Shown: positions 8,708 through 18,086 of the stretch, piece by piece
Layout of the letters: each line of letters begins with the position of its first letter
How positions within the stretch are numbered: the stretch's first letter is position 1
Assembly: GCA_014896485.1 (NCBI GenBank)
Contig: JADBKH010000001.1
Location: 49,517-113,516, forward strand
Direction of reading: 5' to 3'
Source of the DNA: Bacillota bacterium
GTDB lineage: Bacteria > Bacillota > Bacilli > Bu12
DNA: 64,000 bases
Translations under genes and position numbers: made by a program
Notes under the pieces: model-generated
What the model was told of the DNA's origin: nothing
The model's database searches: none
Seen by the model: the letters and a program-made list of their open reading frames with translations, nothing else

Positions 8708-9658
8708 ATGCAGTTTAGGCATTTAGGCAGATCGGGGATCAAACTCAGCGAGATTTCCTTGGGCTCTTGGTTGACGTACGGAGGCTATGTAGAAGAGCAG
8801 CAGGCGATCGAGACCATCCGCCGCGCCTATGATCTTGGCATCAATTCGTTCGATACCGCCAATGCCTACGAGCATGGGCGTGCAGAGGAGATCGTGGGGA
8901 AGGCACTACGCGATGTGCCACGTTCCTCCTACGTTTTGGCGACAAAAGCGTATTGGCCGATGGGCGAGGGTCCCAATGATCGTGGCCTTTCGCGAAAGCA
9001 CCTCATCGAACAGTGCAACGCCAGTTTGAAGCGTTTGGGCGTCGAGTACGTCGACATCTTTTACTGCCATCGCTACGACAAGGAAACACCGCTGGATGAG
9101 ACTTTGCGGGCGCTCGACGATCTCATTCGCCAAGGCAAAGTGCTCTATGCAGGGGTCTCGGAATGGAGTGCGGTGCAGATCGATGATGCGCTGCATGTAG
9201 CCGATCGGCGCAATTTCGATCGGATTGCGGTGGATCAACCCCACTACAACCTGCTCCAGCGGGAGATCGAGGAGGAGATCCTCCCGCTGTGTAACCGGGA
9301 AGGGATCGGGGTGGTTGTCTTTTCACCGCTGGCGCAAGGGGTATTGACCGGCAAGTACCAGCCGGGAGAATCGTTGCCACGTGGCAGCCGGGCTGCCGCG
9401 CCGGGTTCTTCCTTGGCCCATTCGGCATTGATGCAGGAAAGCACCTTGCGAAAAGTTCAGGCGTTGAAGCCGATTGCAGAAGGGTATGGATTGACCCTAT
9501 CCCAATTGGCGTTGGCATGGGTATTGCGACGTCCCGAGATCACTTCGGCATTGATCGGGGCAAGTCGACCAGAACAGGTCGAAGAAAATGTCAAAGGGGT
9601 AGGCGTCCAGTTGTCGCAAGGCGATCTGGAGAGCATTGAAACCTTGCTGAGTGCTTAA
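8708..9658 (+). CDS. Aldo/keto reductase (YccK/IolS/Kv-beta-like)
   Basis: This 316-residue NADPH-dependent (alpha/beta)8-barrel oxidoreductase carries the full AKR tetrad: Asp49 and Tyr54 in [10 protein letters not shown], Lys80 in ATKAYWP and His121 in FYCHRYD. The C-terminal [18 protein letters not shown] binds the cofactor phosphate in this family. The start is the ATG at 8708, with GGAGGAGG (8694-8701) six bases upstream. It is closely followed by the aconitase gene (19 bases), suggesting co-transcription. The physiological carbonyl substrate cannot be inferred. Confidence 0.92.
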   Translation: MQFRHLGRSGIKLSEISLGSWLTYGGYVEEQQAIETIRRAYDLGINSFDTANAYEHGRAEEIVGKALRDVPRSSYVLATKAYWPMGEGPNDRGLSRKHLIEQCNASLKRLGVEYVDIFYCHRYDKETPLDETLRALDDLIRQGKVLYAGVSEWSAVQIDDALHVADRRNFDRIAVDQPHYNLLQREIEEEILPLCNREGIGVVVFSPLAQGVLTGKYQPGESLPRGSRAAAPGSSLAHSALMQESTLRKVQALKPIAEGYGLTLSQLALAWVLRRPEITSALIGASRPEQVEENVKGVGVQLSQGDLESIETLLSA

Positions 9659-9677
9659 AAAGAAAGCAGGTGATACA

Positions 9678-12392
9678 TTGAATCCGATCCATGATCCGTT
9701 TGGTGCGCGGGCCACGCTATCGGTTGGTGATCGCAGCTACACCTACTGGCGTTTGCAAACCTTAGAAGAGCAGGGAATTGGCAAGGTCAGTCGTTTGCCG
9801 TACTCGATCAAGATATTGTTGGAAGCCGTCTTACGCCAATGTGACGACCGTGTGGTCACCCAAGAGGATGTTCGTCGGCTGGCGCGTTGGCTTCCCGATG
9901 CGGAACGCACCTCAGAGGTGCCTTTTAAGCCGGCCCGTGTCTTGTTGCAAGATTTTACGGGGGTTCCCGCCGTCGCAGATCTGGCTGCGTTGCGCGATGC
10001 CATGCAGACATTGGGCGGTGACGTCGAAAAGGTCAACCCCCTGATTCCGGTCGATCTGGTTATCGACCACTCGGTCCAAGTCGACGTCTTTGGCAATCCG
10101 GACGCGCTGGAACGTAACATGGAGCGCGAGTTTGAACGCAACCGGGAACGCTACCTTTTCTTGAAATGGGCCCAAAGTGCCTTCCAAAATTTCCGCGTTG
10201 TGCCTCCCGGATCGGGAATTGTTCATCAGGTCAACTTGGAGTACCTGGCCAAACCCATCCGGTATGCAGAGCAGAACGGCGAAACGATCGCTTACCCCGA
10301 TTCGCTGGTCGGGGCCGACTCGCATACTACGATGATCAACGGCTTGGGCGTTTTGGGATGGGGCGTCGGTGGTATCGAGGCCGAGGCAGGGATGTTGGGC
10401 CAGCCGGTTTACTTCCTTACGCCGGACGTGATCGGCGTACGCTTGGTCGGCCGCCTGCCAGAAGGTGCCACGGCAACCGACTTGGCGCTGACGGTGACAC
10501 AGCGCTTGCGCCAAAAGGGCGTTGTCGGTAAATTCGTGGAATTCTTTGGCCCAGGGCTTAACGCATTGCCGCTTTTTGATCGTGCCACCATCGCCAATAT
10601 GGCTCCAGAATACGGGGCCACGATGGGCTTCTTTCCCATCGATGAGGAGACGCTGCGCTATTTACGACAGACCGGTCGGCCTGAGGAAGAGGTGGCTTTG
10701 GCCGAAGCCTACTGCAAAGCACAGGGACTCTTTCACACTCCTGCAGCGCCTGAACCGACGTATACCGACGTCGTCGAGCTTGATCTTGGTACTGTGGAAC
10801 CGACGCTGGCAGGTCCGCGCCGTCCCCAGGATCGCGTACCGCTGACCGAGATGAAGCAGCGCTTTGAAGAGGCGTTAAACGCCCCGGTTGCCCAAAACGG
10901 CTTTGGGCTCAGCCCACAAGCCGTAAAGACCGAAGTGACCGTGCAGCATCCCGACGGGCAACGGTCGGTCTTGCGCAACGGAGCTGTCGTCATTGCTGCC
11001 ATCACCAGCTGCACCAATACGTCCAATCCAACGGTGATGCTCGGGGCAGGACTTTTGGCGAAGAAAGCCGTGGAACGGGGCTTGAAGGTTGCCCCATATG
11101 TCAAAACTTCCCTTGCACCCGGGTCCCGGGTGGTCAGCCGCTACCTGAAGGAAGCGGGATTGCTCGATGCGTTGGAGCAGATCGGCTTTGATATTGTCGG
11201 TTTCGGCTGCACGACTTGTATCGGCAATTCGGGCCCCTTGCCGGAAGAGGTGGCGGAAGCGATCACCAGTCATGATCTGACCGCAGCAGCCGTCCTTTCT
11301 GGAAACCGCAATTTTGAGGGACGTATTCATCCGTTGGTCAAGGCAAATTACCTGGCGTCGCCTCCGTTGGTGGTGGCCTATGCCTTGACTGGAACGGTCG
11401 ATATCGATCTCAACGCAGAGCCGATCGGCGTCGACCGAGACGGACGACCGGTTTTTCTGCGGGAGATCTGGCCTTCCTCCGAAGAGATCCAGGCAGTGAT
11501 GGAACAAGCGGTGCGGCCGGAGTTTTTCCATGAAGCCTACGATGCTGTCTTTACACAGAATCAGCGGTGGAACGAACTTCCCGCACCGCAAGGGGCGCTC
11601 TACCAGTGGGATCCCGATTCCACCTATATCCGGCGCCCGCCCTTCTTCGAAGGCTATACCGGCAAATCCCAAGGCATTCACGATCTTTTGGGAGCAGTGC
11701 CACTGGCCCTGTTGGGGGATTCGGTGACAACCGATCACATCTCTCCGGCAGGTTCGATCGCCAAAAACAGTCCGGCTGCCCAATATCTGATGGAGCATGG
11801 TGTACAGCCACGAGACTTTAATTCCTATGGCAGTCGCCGGGGCAATCATGAAGTCATGATGCGGGGGACCTTTGCCAATATCCGCATTCGCAACCAGATG
11901 GTACCCGGCACAGAGGGCGGAGTGACCAAACATCTGCCGGGCGGAGAGATCCTGAGCATCTATGATGCCGCGATGCGTTACCAGCAAGAAGGCATCCCGG
12001 TGATTGTCTTGGCTGGCAAAGAGTATGGGACCGGTTCTTCCCGGGACTGGGCTGCGAAAGGCCCGGCGCTGTTGGGCGTTCGGGCGGTGATTGCAGAATC
12101 GTTCGAACGGATTCATCGTTCCAACTTGGCAGATATGGCCGTCCTGCCGTTGCAGTTTCAACCCGGCGACAGCTGGAAGTCACTGGGTATCACGGGGGAA
12201 GAAAGATTCGATATCATCGGATTGGATCAACCCCTTACGCCGCACCAGACGCTGACGGTGCGGGTACATCGGCCCGACGACTCGATCTTCACCTTTCCTG
12301 TGATCCTACGGCTCGATACACTGGTGGAAATCGAATATGTCGAAAACGGTGGCATCCTTCAGACGGTGTTGAGCCATTTGCACAGTGCCTGA
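9678..12392 (+). CDS. acnA: Aconitate hydratase (AcnA/CitB type)
   Basis: The 904-residue enzyme is of AcnA/IRP length. It isomerises citrate to isocitrate in the TCA cycle with a [4Fe-4S] cluster. The cluster ligands are in TSCTNTSNP and in [12 protein letters not shown]; the substrate-binding [28 protein letters not shown] and C-terminal [17 protein letters not shown] segments are conserved. The start is TTG 9678 with AGCAGGTG upstream; longer reading from GTG 9651 overlaps the AKR stop. In Bacilli CitB also binds RNA under iron limitation; nothing here tests that. Confidence 0.96.
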   Translation: MNPIHDPFGARATLSVGDRSYTYWRLQTLEEQGIGKVSRLPYSIKILLEAVLRQCDDRVVTQEDVRRLARWLPDAERTSEVPFKPARVLLQDFTGVPAVADLAALRDAMQTLGGDVEKVNPLIPVDLVIDHSVQVDVFGNPDALERNMEREFERNRERYLFLKWAQSAFQNFRVVPPGSGIVHQVNLEYLAKPIRYAEQNGETIAYPDSLVGADSHTTMINGLGVLGWGVGGIEAEAGMLGQPVYFLTPDVIGVRLVGRLPEGATATDLALTVTQRLRQKGVVGKFVEFFGPGLNALPLFDRATIANMAPEYGATMGFFPIDEETLRYLRQTGRPEEEVALAEAYCKAQGLFHTPAAPEPTYTDVVELDLGTVEPTLAGPRRPQDRVPLTEMKQRFEEALNAPVAQNGFGLSPQAVKTEVTVQHPDGQRSVLRNGAVVIAAITSCTNTSNPTVMLGAGLLAKKAVERGLKVAPYVKTSLAPGSRVVSRYLKEAGLLDALEQIGFDIVGFGCTTCIGNSGPLPEEVAEAITSHDLTAAAVLSGNRNFEGRIHPLVKANYLASPPLVVAYALTGTVDIDLNAEPIGVDRDGRPVFLREIWPSSEEIQAVMEQAVRPEFFHEAYDAVFTQNQRWNELPAPQGALYQWDPDSTYIRRPPFFEGYTGKSQGIHDLLGAVPLALLGDSVTTDHISPAGSIAKNSPAAQYLMEHGVQPRDFNSYGSRRGNHEVMMRGTFANIRIRNQMVPGTEGGVTKHLPGGEILSIYDAAMRYQQEGIPVIVLAGKEYGTGSSRDWAAKGPALLGVRAVIAESFERIHRSNLADMAVLPLQFQPGDSWKSLGITGEERFDIIGLDQPLTPHQTLTVRVHRPDDSIFTFPVILRLDTLVEIEYVENGGILQTVLSHLHSA

Positions 12393-12424
12393 CAGAGCAA
12401 TGTTTTGCCGCTCGGAAGCAGGAG

Positions 12425-12455
12425 AGAGGCCCCGGCACTGCCGGGGCCTCTTGTT
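12425..12455 (+). terminator. Terminator after acnA
   Basis: A GC-rich stem with 12 base pairs (12425-12435 with 12441-12451, AGAGGCCCCGG / CCGGGGCCTCT, plus a closing C-G) and a short loop is followed by TTGTTAAC. It ends the AKR-acnA transcript. Confidence 0.75.
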
Positions 12456-12571
12456 AACAGGAAGTTTAGGAAGTGTCTTCTTTCTTGACAAAGGTAAAGC
12501 ATTCATGCAGCATTTGAGACGTACCGGATCTGCGCGCCGGTCCAATGGTCTGTACCCAAGGAGGCGATTCC

Positions 12572-12958
12572 ATGCAAAGCTTAGAAGATCCAGAGGGTCG
12601 GGGGTTCTTTGATTCGCTCTTTGATTTTTCCTTCCGGACCTTTGTGACCGACAACATCATCCGGATTCTCTACCTCATCGCGATCGTCGTTGCGGGATTG
12701 GTAGGCATTGCCGAGATCGTCCGTGGCTTTTCGTCTGGCATTGGCATTGGCCTCTTTACGCTGATCATCCTCGCACCTCTTTCGTTCTTCCTGATGATCC
12801 TTTACGCGCGTGTCGTCTTGGAACTGATCATGGTCGTTTTTCGCATTGAGCAAGAGATGACCAAAAGCCGTATGCAGATCGATGAGATTGCGGCACGATT
12901 GCAAGGTGCAGGCGATCACCCAACCCCCCCTTCTTCGCTACAGGAGCCCTTTTCTTAG
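12572..12958 (+). CDS. DUF4282 membrane protein
   Basis: The 128-residue protein has a cytoplasmic N-terminus with the FFDSLFDFSFRTFVTDNIIRILY motif characteristic of DUF4282, two membrane segments (about residues 30-50 and 58-82) and a short charged C-terminal helix. Function is unknown; members are small bacterial membrane proteins. AAGGAGG (12558-12564) sits at good spacing before the ATG at 12572. Confidence 0.85.
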   Translation: MQSLEDPEGRGFFDSLFDFSFRTFVTDNIIRILYLIAIVVAGLVGIAEIVRGFSSGIGIGLFTLIILAPLSFFLMILYARVVLELIMVVFRIEQEMTKSRMQIDEIAARLQGAGDHPTPPSSLQEPFS

Positions 12959-12982
12959 GGAAGAAGGGGGCGGACTCTTTTC
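12926..12982 (+). terminator. Long-loop hairpin at the end of the DUF4282 gene
   Basis: CCCCCTTCTTC (12926-12936) can pair with GAAGAAGGGGG (12960-12970) across a 23-base loop that includes the stop codon. A T-rich tract (CTCTTTTCTTT) follows. It would separate this gene from the convergent DsbA-like gene. Confidence 0.5.
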
Positions 12983-12998
12983 TTTGGCCGCTCTGCGG

Positions 12999-13712
12999 TC
13001 AAGGGCTTGAGGAGCTGGCCGAAGAGAGGGCGGCGCGAATGGTCGCTTCTAGCTCGGACCAACGGGTACCGACGACCTTTTGACCATTGACCAAAAAGGT
13101 TGGCGTTCCCGAGACGCCGTGGTCCTTGGCCAGCTGCTTGTCCTGTGCGACGTCTTTCGCATAGGTATGTGCATCGAGTGCTTGGCGCAGCTGGACGGGG
13201 TTAAGCTCAGGCGCGACGGCGGTGGCCAAGGCGATCAAATTGCCGGCCGAAGCCCAACCGCTTCCTTCTTTTCCTTGGTGGGCGTAGACATTCTGGTAGT
13301 AGAGCCAAAAATTCTGCGGATTTTGGTGATAAATCGCTTCTCCAAGCTCCGCTGCGGTCTGGGAATCCTTGCCTAAGACGACGTCGTTGACGAAAACGAA
13401 GCGGACTTGCCCTGTTGCAATGTAATGGTCGCGCAGCTGCTGGAAAAAGTTTCGTTCAAACTGAGCGCAGTATGGGCATTGAAAGTCGGCAAACTCGACC
13501 ACTGTAACTGGAGCTGATACAGCGCCAAGTGTTGGTTGGTTTGCCCACTCCCCACTCGCGCTTGGTGGTGTCGCTACAGCTGGAGACTGGGTCAGTCTCC
13601 AAGCAACAACGCTTCCGATGGTGACGATGGCGGCAATGAGAAGGATAAACCAGCGTACACGGGAAGGGGCAGGCGGTCGACCTTTTGCAGTGGAAGAGGC
13701 ATTATTCTGCAC
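12999..13712 (-). CDS. Membrane-anchored DsbA-like thiol-disulfide oxidoreductase
   Basis: The 237-residue protein has one N-terminal membrane anchor (about residues 20-40), a linker and a DSBA/thioredoxin-fold domain with the active site C79-P-Y-C82 (FADFQCPYCAQFERNF). A cis-Pro loop is present in SGTPTFLVNG. This matches the BdbD/DsbA group that oxidises exported proteins or keeps them reduced. The start is GTG 13712 with a GAGGAGCG site. The glycosyltransferase gene ends 54 bases upstream on the same strand, so they may share a transcript. No DsbB/BdbC partner is visible. Confidence 0.9.
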   Translation of the reverse strand: MQNNASSTAKGRPPAPSRVRWFILLIAAIVTIGSVVAWRLTQSPAVATPPSASGEWANQPTLGAVSAPVTVVEFADFQCPYCAQFERNFFQQLRDHYIATGQVRFVFVNDVVLGKDSQTAAELGEAIYHQNPQNFWLYYQNVYAHQGKEGSGWASAGNLIALATAVAPELNPVQLRQALDAHTYAKDVAQDKQLAKDHGVSGTPTFLVNGQKVVGTRWSELEATIRAALSSASSSSP

Positions 13713-13766
13713 CTTTCACGCTCCTCTGTGACGTCTTGCGGTCGGCGAGATACTGAAGATAGCATT

Positions 13767-14588
13767 CTATCCGCATGGATCAGAGGCACTTTTTCGCCAC
13801 TTTTCCCAACGAGGATCGATCGCCATACGTGCAAAGTTGGCAACGGGGAGTGACCCGAGCCGATGGCGTGCGCACAGCTGATCGAGTTCGTCACGCATAA
13901 CGGTTTCGTGTGCTGAAAGAGAGTCTTCGGAAAAATGGTAGCGGATCGTACACGTTGAAAGACGGGTCAGCGGAATCTGGGCTGCAAGCGCCCGCAGTGC
14001 GAAGTCCCAATCCCCATAATGACGAAACCTGCTGTCAAAACCGTTTAGGCGGCTCCAAAGGCTTTTGTGAAAGACCATGGTTGAAGGGATGAGAGGATTG
14101 GTCTTGCTCAAAAGATCAGCCGTAGCCTCAAAACGGAAAGGGACACTTTCCCCCGTCTCATCAAAGACGATGAGTGCGTCCGAGTAAACCAAAGGATGAG
14201 GGTGTTGTATGGCCAGTGGATACGCACGGACGATGTGTCCGGGCAGCCATTCGTCATCATCATCGCACAGTGCGATCACTTCCCCTTGAGCGGCTGCAAC
14301 GCCCGCATTGCGTGCAGCAGAGACACCGACCGGATTACCCAGAGAGAGCAGCCGGAGAGAAGGGAGTGGGGGTAGGATGGGTGTAGGATGATGATGGCCA
14401 TCCTGCACGACGATGATCTCGTCTAAGGGCATTTGCTGTCCGTACATTGCTCGCAACGCCCGCTCTAAGGATTGGGGACGTGCGCCCGTGGTCGTCAGGA
14501 TGCCGGATACGCGCGTCGTACTTCCTCCCTTGCCCTTTCTTCTGTCCAACGTTTCGTTCAGTATAGCACCTTGCTTCTCCATCAGCAT
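13767..14588 (-). CDS. Family 2 glycosyltransferase
   Basis: This 273-residue GT-A fold enzyme shows an N-terminal SGILTTTGARPQSLERAL nucleotide-binding start, a metal-binding CDDDDEWLPGH (DxD region), and HYGDWDFALRALA in place of the usual ED motif near the acceptor site. It should transfer a sugar from a nucleotide-sugar to a saccharide or lipid acceptor. The frame is open to 14723, but that stretch crosses the divergent opu promoter; ATG 14588 (MLMEKQ, with CAAGGCGA upstream) is preferred and ATG 14582 is possible. The C-terminus has no membrane segment. Confidence 0.82.
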   Translation of the reverse strand: MLMEKQGAILNETLDRRKGKGGSTTRVSGILTTTGARPQSLERALRAMYGQQMPLDEIIVVQDGHHHPTPILPPLPSLRLLSLGNPVGVSAARNAGVAAAQGEVIALCDDDDEWLPGHIVRAYPLAIQHPHPLVYSDALIVFDETGESVPFRFEATADLLSKTNPLIPSTMVFHKSLWSRLNGFDSRFRHYGDWDFALRALAAQIPLTRLSTCTIRYHFSEDSLSAHETVMRDELDQLCARHRLGSLPVANFARMAIDPRWEKWRKSASDPCG

Positions 14589-14623
14589 GTTTCGCCTTGG
14601 CAGGGTGGAAGTGATCAAACTGA

Positions 14624-14635
14624 ATTGTATACAAT
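14624..14635. promoter_or_regulatory. Palindrome in the divergent glycosyltransferase/opu promoter region
   Basis: ATTGTATACAAT is a 12-bp perfect palindrome midway between the two divergent transcription units. It resembles the TNGTNNNACNA core bound by FadR-subfamily GntR regulators. No regulator gene is adjacent, so this is a candidate operator only. Confidence 0.35.
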
Positions 14636-14697
14636 AGAGAGCAGTATGCCGGACGGGGGGTAGGGACGGCTTTGGCCCTAGGAAAAGGGATGATTGT

Positions 14698-15477
14698 CTG
14701 ATCCGTTTCGAACACGTGGTCAAGCGCTATCCCAGTGGACTGGCGCTGGATGATTTTTCGCTGGAAGTGCCGACTGGCTGCTTCATGGTCTTGGTCGGGC
14801 CCAGTGGTTCGGGCAAGACGACCGCGCTGAAGATGGTCAATCGGCTCATCGAGCCGGATAGTGGGGAACTTTACCTTAACGGCCGTGCTGTGAACAGCTT
14901 TGATCCGGTCGAACTCAGGCGGCAGGTGGGTTACGTAATCCAGCAGATCGGGCTGTTTCCGCATATGCGTGTCCGCGACAATGTCGCTTTGGTGCCACGT
15001 CTGAAAGGCTGGAGCCCAACCCAACGGGCGCAACGTGCAGATGCGTTGCTTCAACTGGTCGGATTGGATCCACAGGAGTACGGCGATCGCTATCCTGCCG
15101 AACTTTCCGGCGGCCAACAGCAGCGTGTCGGCGTTGCGAGGGGCCTGGCAGCCGATCCGCAGCTGCTTCTGATGGATGAGCCTTTTTCGGCACTGGATCC
15201 GTTGTCAAGACGCCAGCTGCAGGTAGAGTTTGCATCTTTGCAACGGCGACTGCACAAGACGGTGCTCTTTGTCACCCATGACTTAGACGAGGCCTTGCGT
15301 CTGGCTGATCGGATCGCGGTCGTTCGAGCCGGCCGGGTGGTCCAGGAAGGGACGCCGAAAGCCCTGATACAGGAAGCGAAAGATCCCTTTGTCCGTGAAT
15401 TCTTGACGGCGGCCGCGCCGATAGCACGATTGGAAGCGTCGATCGAGCCCGCTTTGGAACGGGAGGAGGGGAAGTGA
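14698..15477 (+). CDS. Osmoprotectant ABC transporter, ATP-binding subunit (OpuCA/ProV-like)
   Basis: This ABC ATPase of 259 residues has Walker A GPSGSGKTT, a Q-loop at YVIQQIGLFPHMRVRDNV (the OpuC/ProV-type Q-loop), signature LSGGQQQRVGVARGLA, Walker B LLLMDEPFSALD and an H-loop THDLDEA. It powers glycine betaine, choline or carnitine uptake. It lacks the C-terminal CBS tandem found in OpuCA (~380 aa). A conserved N-terminal strand (IRFEHV) precedes the first GTG (14716). Its natural start is CTG 14698, seven bases after AAAAGGGA, giving M-I-R-F-E-H; this is a non-standard start inferred from homology and spacing. Confidence 0.88.
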   Translation: MIRFEHVVKRYPSGLALDDFSLEVPTGCFMVLVGPSGSGKTTALKMVNRLIEPDSGELYLNGRAVNSFDPVELRRQVGYVIQQIGLFPHMRVRDNVALVPRLKGWSPTQRAQRADALLQLVGLDPQEYGDRYPAELSGGQQQRVGVARGLAADPQLLLMDEPFSALDPLSRRQLQVEFASLQRRLHKTVLFVTHDLDEALRLADRIAVVRAGRVVQEGTPKALIQEAKDPFVREFLTAAAPIARLEASIEPALEREEGK

Positions 15478-16175
15478 ACCCACCTTCGCTGTGGCAGACG
15501 TTTTTCTTACGGGGTCCAGAGATCGCAGCCGCACTGGTGCAACACCTCTATCTTTCCTTTCTAGCGGTTCTCTTTGCTTGTTTGATTGCTATCCCCGTTG
15601 GCATCTGGATCGTCCATCGTCCCCGCTTGAGTGCAGTCGCGATGACCATTGCCTCGGTCTTACAGACTATCCCAAGTTTGGCGCTTCTTGGATTTCTGAT
15701 TCCCTTGGCAGGTATCGGTGCAAAGAACGCATTGGTCGCATTGACCATTTATGGTCTGTTGCCGATTTTGCAGAACACTACGACCGGCTTGCGGGATATC
15801 GATCCTGCTCTGGTCGAGGCGGCGCGGGGCATGGGTATGACGCAGGGACAATTGATGCGCATCGTGCTGTTGCCGTTGGCACGGCCGTTCATCTTGGCTG
15901 GTGTGCGCACAGCCACGGTACTGATCATCGGATTGACAACGCTGGTTTCGCTGATCGGTGCTGGGGGATTGGGCGATCTGATCTATCGCGGCATCAGTAC
16001 ATTGGACAACAACCTCATCCTTGCCGGAGCAATCCCTGCCGCGTTGCTGGCCATCGCTTTCGATTTTGGGTTGCGCGGTGTCGAGCGTTGGTTGACGCCC
16101 AAAGGGTTACGAAAGAAGAAGCAAACCTCTCTCTTCCGTAGAGGTGCAGACCACGACTTCAAAAGAATCGTCTGA
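15474..16175 (+). CDS. Osmoprotectant ABC transporter permease (OpuCB/ProW-like)
   Basis: The 233-residue protein has about five to six membrane segments and the binding-protein-dependent permease EAA loop (EAARGMGMTQGQLMRIVLLPLARPF). The region TIPSLALLGFLIPLAGIG is typical of the OpuBB/OpuCB/ProW family. The GTG start at 15474 overlaps the ATPase stop in a GTGA junction, indicating translational coupling. Bacillus OpuC has two permeases; only one is encoded here, so it may function as a homodimer. Confidence 0.92.
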   Translation: MNPPSLWQTFFLRGPEIAAALVQHLYLSFLAVLFACLIAIPVGIWIVHRPRLSAVAMTIASVLQTIPSLALLGFLIPLAGIGAKNALVALTIYGLLPILQNTTTGLRDIDPALVEAARGMGMTQGQLMRIVLLPLARPFILAGVRTATVLIIGLTTLVSLIGAGGLGDLIYRGISTLDNNLILAGAIPAALLAIAFDFGLRGVERWLTPKGLRKKKQTSLFRRGADHDFKRIV

Positions 16176-16220
16176 ATGATGGGTGGAGTGACGAAAAGGG
16201 GTGCAGGAAGGATGGGTGCA

Positions 16221-17174
16221 ATGAAGCGAAAAAAGTGGATGGTTGGATTCGCTGCCTTGGCCTTGGCACTGGTAGCGGGGGGATGCAGTGGAAGCAGCGG
16301 CTCCTCCTCTCCCCCTTCTGCTACGCAAGGGACAACCGCTAGCCCATCCTCTTCGAGTCAAGGCAGCATTACCATCACGGGAAAGCTACAGTCGGAAGAG
16401 ACCATTTTGGCCCAGATGCTCGGACAGTTGGTAGAAAAAAAACTGGGATTAACCGTTCATTACAAGACAAGCCTGGGCGGCACCAACCTTGTCTTTCAAG
16501 CGCTGCGTAACGGGGATGCTGACTTGTATGTCGAGTACACAGGTACCGGTCTGGTCGATATCCTTCATCAGCCGGTCATTCATGATCCCAAGCAGGCTTA
16601 CGACACAGTTAAAGCGCAATTTCTCAGCAAGTACCAGCTGATCTGGCTCGATCCGATTGGGTTTAACAACACGTACTCCTTTACCATGCGGGCTGAAGAT
16701 GCACAGAAGTACGGTATCCATACGGTTTCGGATTTGGCCAAGCACCCCAATCAGTTTGTCTTAGGCAGTGAGCCGGAATTTTTGGAACGGGCCGATGGCC
16801 TGCCCGGTGCGGAAAAAACGTACCCAGGTCTCCGCTTCAAAGCGACGAAGGCGATGGATCCTGGATTGATGTATACGGCCATCGCCCAGAAGCAGGTCGA
16901 CGTCATTGATGCGTACACCACGGATGCACGTATCGTGGCAGAGCACTTGCAGGTGCTGCAAGACGACAAGAATTTTTTCCCGCCTTACTATGCCGCTCCC
17001 CTGGTCCGTCAACAGACCTTAGAACGCTACCCCGGCCTTAAAGAGGTGCTCAACAGCTTGGCCGGCAAGATCGATGACCGAGAGATGGCGACGCTAAACG
17101 GCAAAGTCGATATCGAGCATCAAGATCCGGCGAAAGTGGCCCATGACTGGCTGGTTGCCCATGGACTGCTCTAG
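16221..17174 (+). CDS. Osmoprotectant-binding lipoprotein (OpuCC/ProX-like)
   Basis: This 317-residue protein has a lipoprotein signal ending in VAGGC, a Ser/Pro/Thr-rich tether, then an OpuAC-type domain starting ITITGKLQSEETILAQMLGQL. The conserved LRNGDADLYVEYTGTG and the late PPYYAAPLVRQ segment are characteristic of OpuCC/OpuBC ligand-binding proteins for quaternary amines. ATG 16221 is preferred (AGGAAGG upstream); ATG 16212 is also possible. It is the third gene of the osmolyte operon and ends overlapping the convergent hydrolase by four bases. Confidence 0.92.
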   Translation: MKRKKWMVGFAALALALVAGGCSGSSGSSSPPSATQGTTASPSSSSQGSITITGKLQSEETILAQMLGQLVEKKLGLTVHYKTSLGGTNLVFQALRNGDADLYVEYTGTGLVDILHQPVIHDPKQAYDTVKAQFLSKYQLIWLDPIGFNNTYSFTMRAEDAQKYGIHTVSDLAKHPNQFVLGSEPEFLERADGLPGAEKTYPGLRFKATKAMDPGLMYTAIAQKQVDVIDAYTTDARIVAEHLQVLQDDKNFFPPYYAAPLVRQQTLERYPGLKEVLNSLAGKIDDREMATLNGKVDIEHQDPAKVAHDWLVAHGLL

Positions 17175-17944
17175 GGCCTCCGTTTTTCGGCATGTTGGCT
17201 GTGGCTGGACGAGAAAAGGAGCTCTTGCTGCTCTAAAAAGGGCAAGATGGCTTGTGCTACTTTTTGCGGCTGTTCCAGAGTGGCCATGTGGCCGCAGTCT
17301 GGCAAAGTCTGCACGGGGATGCAGTGGGCCGCAAAGATCTCGGGCGTGCTGAGTTGGTCTTGGTCACCGATCAGACAGAGCGTAGGCGGCAATAAAGGAA
17401 TGGCTGCGGAGAGATCGGCATTGGCGGCTCCAAACAACTCGCCCAAAAGGGCAGTACGATCCATCGTATCGATGGCATCTCGCAACCGTTTGGCGATGAC
17501 CGGATCTGGCTGGGTCACCATCGGCTGAAGGACCAGACGACGTAAGGCCTTGTTGATCTGACGGGGGTGACGGCGGTAGAAGCTGAGCACTTCGTCCCGT
17601 TTCTCGTTGAGAGAAAAGGGCAATCCGGGGGCACCGCCGCCTGCATTGGGGCCCAGCAAGATCAACGCCGACAGTTCCGATGGTGCCTCTAAGACCATCG
17701 AAAGGGCGACTTCTGTGCCCATCGAATGGGCCATCAGGACGGGGCGGTGCAGTTGCAGCAACTGCATTGCAGTAAGAAAGCGGTGGGCCAAGGCCTGGGG
17801 TGTGTATTCAGAGAAGTCGTCCAAAGGTTGCGAACCATCGATGCCCGGATATCCAAAAGCATAGAGGGTCAGCGCATCCTCTACGAAAGGTTGCAGGGGC
17901 TCCCAAATAAACGGTGGGCAACCCCATCCCCCCAATGCGACCAC
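17171..17944 (-). CDS. Alpha/beta-hydrolase fold protein with unclear start
   Basis: From the GTG at 17944 the product has 257 residues with a nucleophile elbow AHSMGTE (Ser), a late Asp region (LIGDQDQLSTPE) and a His (PDCGHMATLEQP), the order expected for a serine alpha/beta hydrolase. The frame stays open for 37 codons upstream of that GTG and encodes a family-typical N-terminus (ILSIAGRTLSYTVYGKGP) with no ATG, GTG or TTG before an in-frame TGA at 18056-18058. The real N-terminus is therefore upstream and either uses a non-standard codon or was lost when the adjacent insertion element arrived. Substrate unknown. Confidence 0.72.
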   Translation of the reverse strand: MVALGGWGCPPFIWEPLQPFVEDALTLYAFGYPGIDGSQPLDDFSEYTPQALAHRFLTAMQLLQLHRPVLMAHSMGTEVALSMVLEAPSELSALILLGPNAGGGAPGLPFSLNEKRDEVLSFYRRHPRQINKALRRLVLQPMVTQPDPVIAKRLRDAIDTMDRTALLGELFGAANADLSAAIPLLPPTLCLIGDQDQLSTPEIFAAHCIPVQTLPDCGHMATLEQPQKVAQAILPFLEQQELLFSSSHSQHAEKRRP

Positions 17945-18086
17945 GCAGCAAGGGCCCTTCCCATAGACTGTATAGGAAAGGGTCCGCCCTGCAATCGAAA
18001 GTATAGCCGTCTCAAACCGCTCCTCTCTCTGTCGTAAAGATGAAGCTTGTCCCCATCATACATCCGGTTCAGTCAAATAGTTCAAC

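Noticed and set aside
10875..12161. Antisense reading frame of 428 codons opposite aconitase.
   Set aside because: Opposite-strand shadow of a fully conserved acnA; no start context or family match.
14698..15477. Calling the ATPase full-length OpuCA.
   Set aside because: The C-terminal CBS tandem seen in OpuCA is missing, so only an OpuCA/ProV-like call is made.
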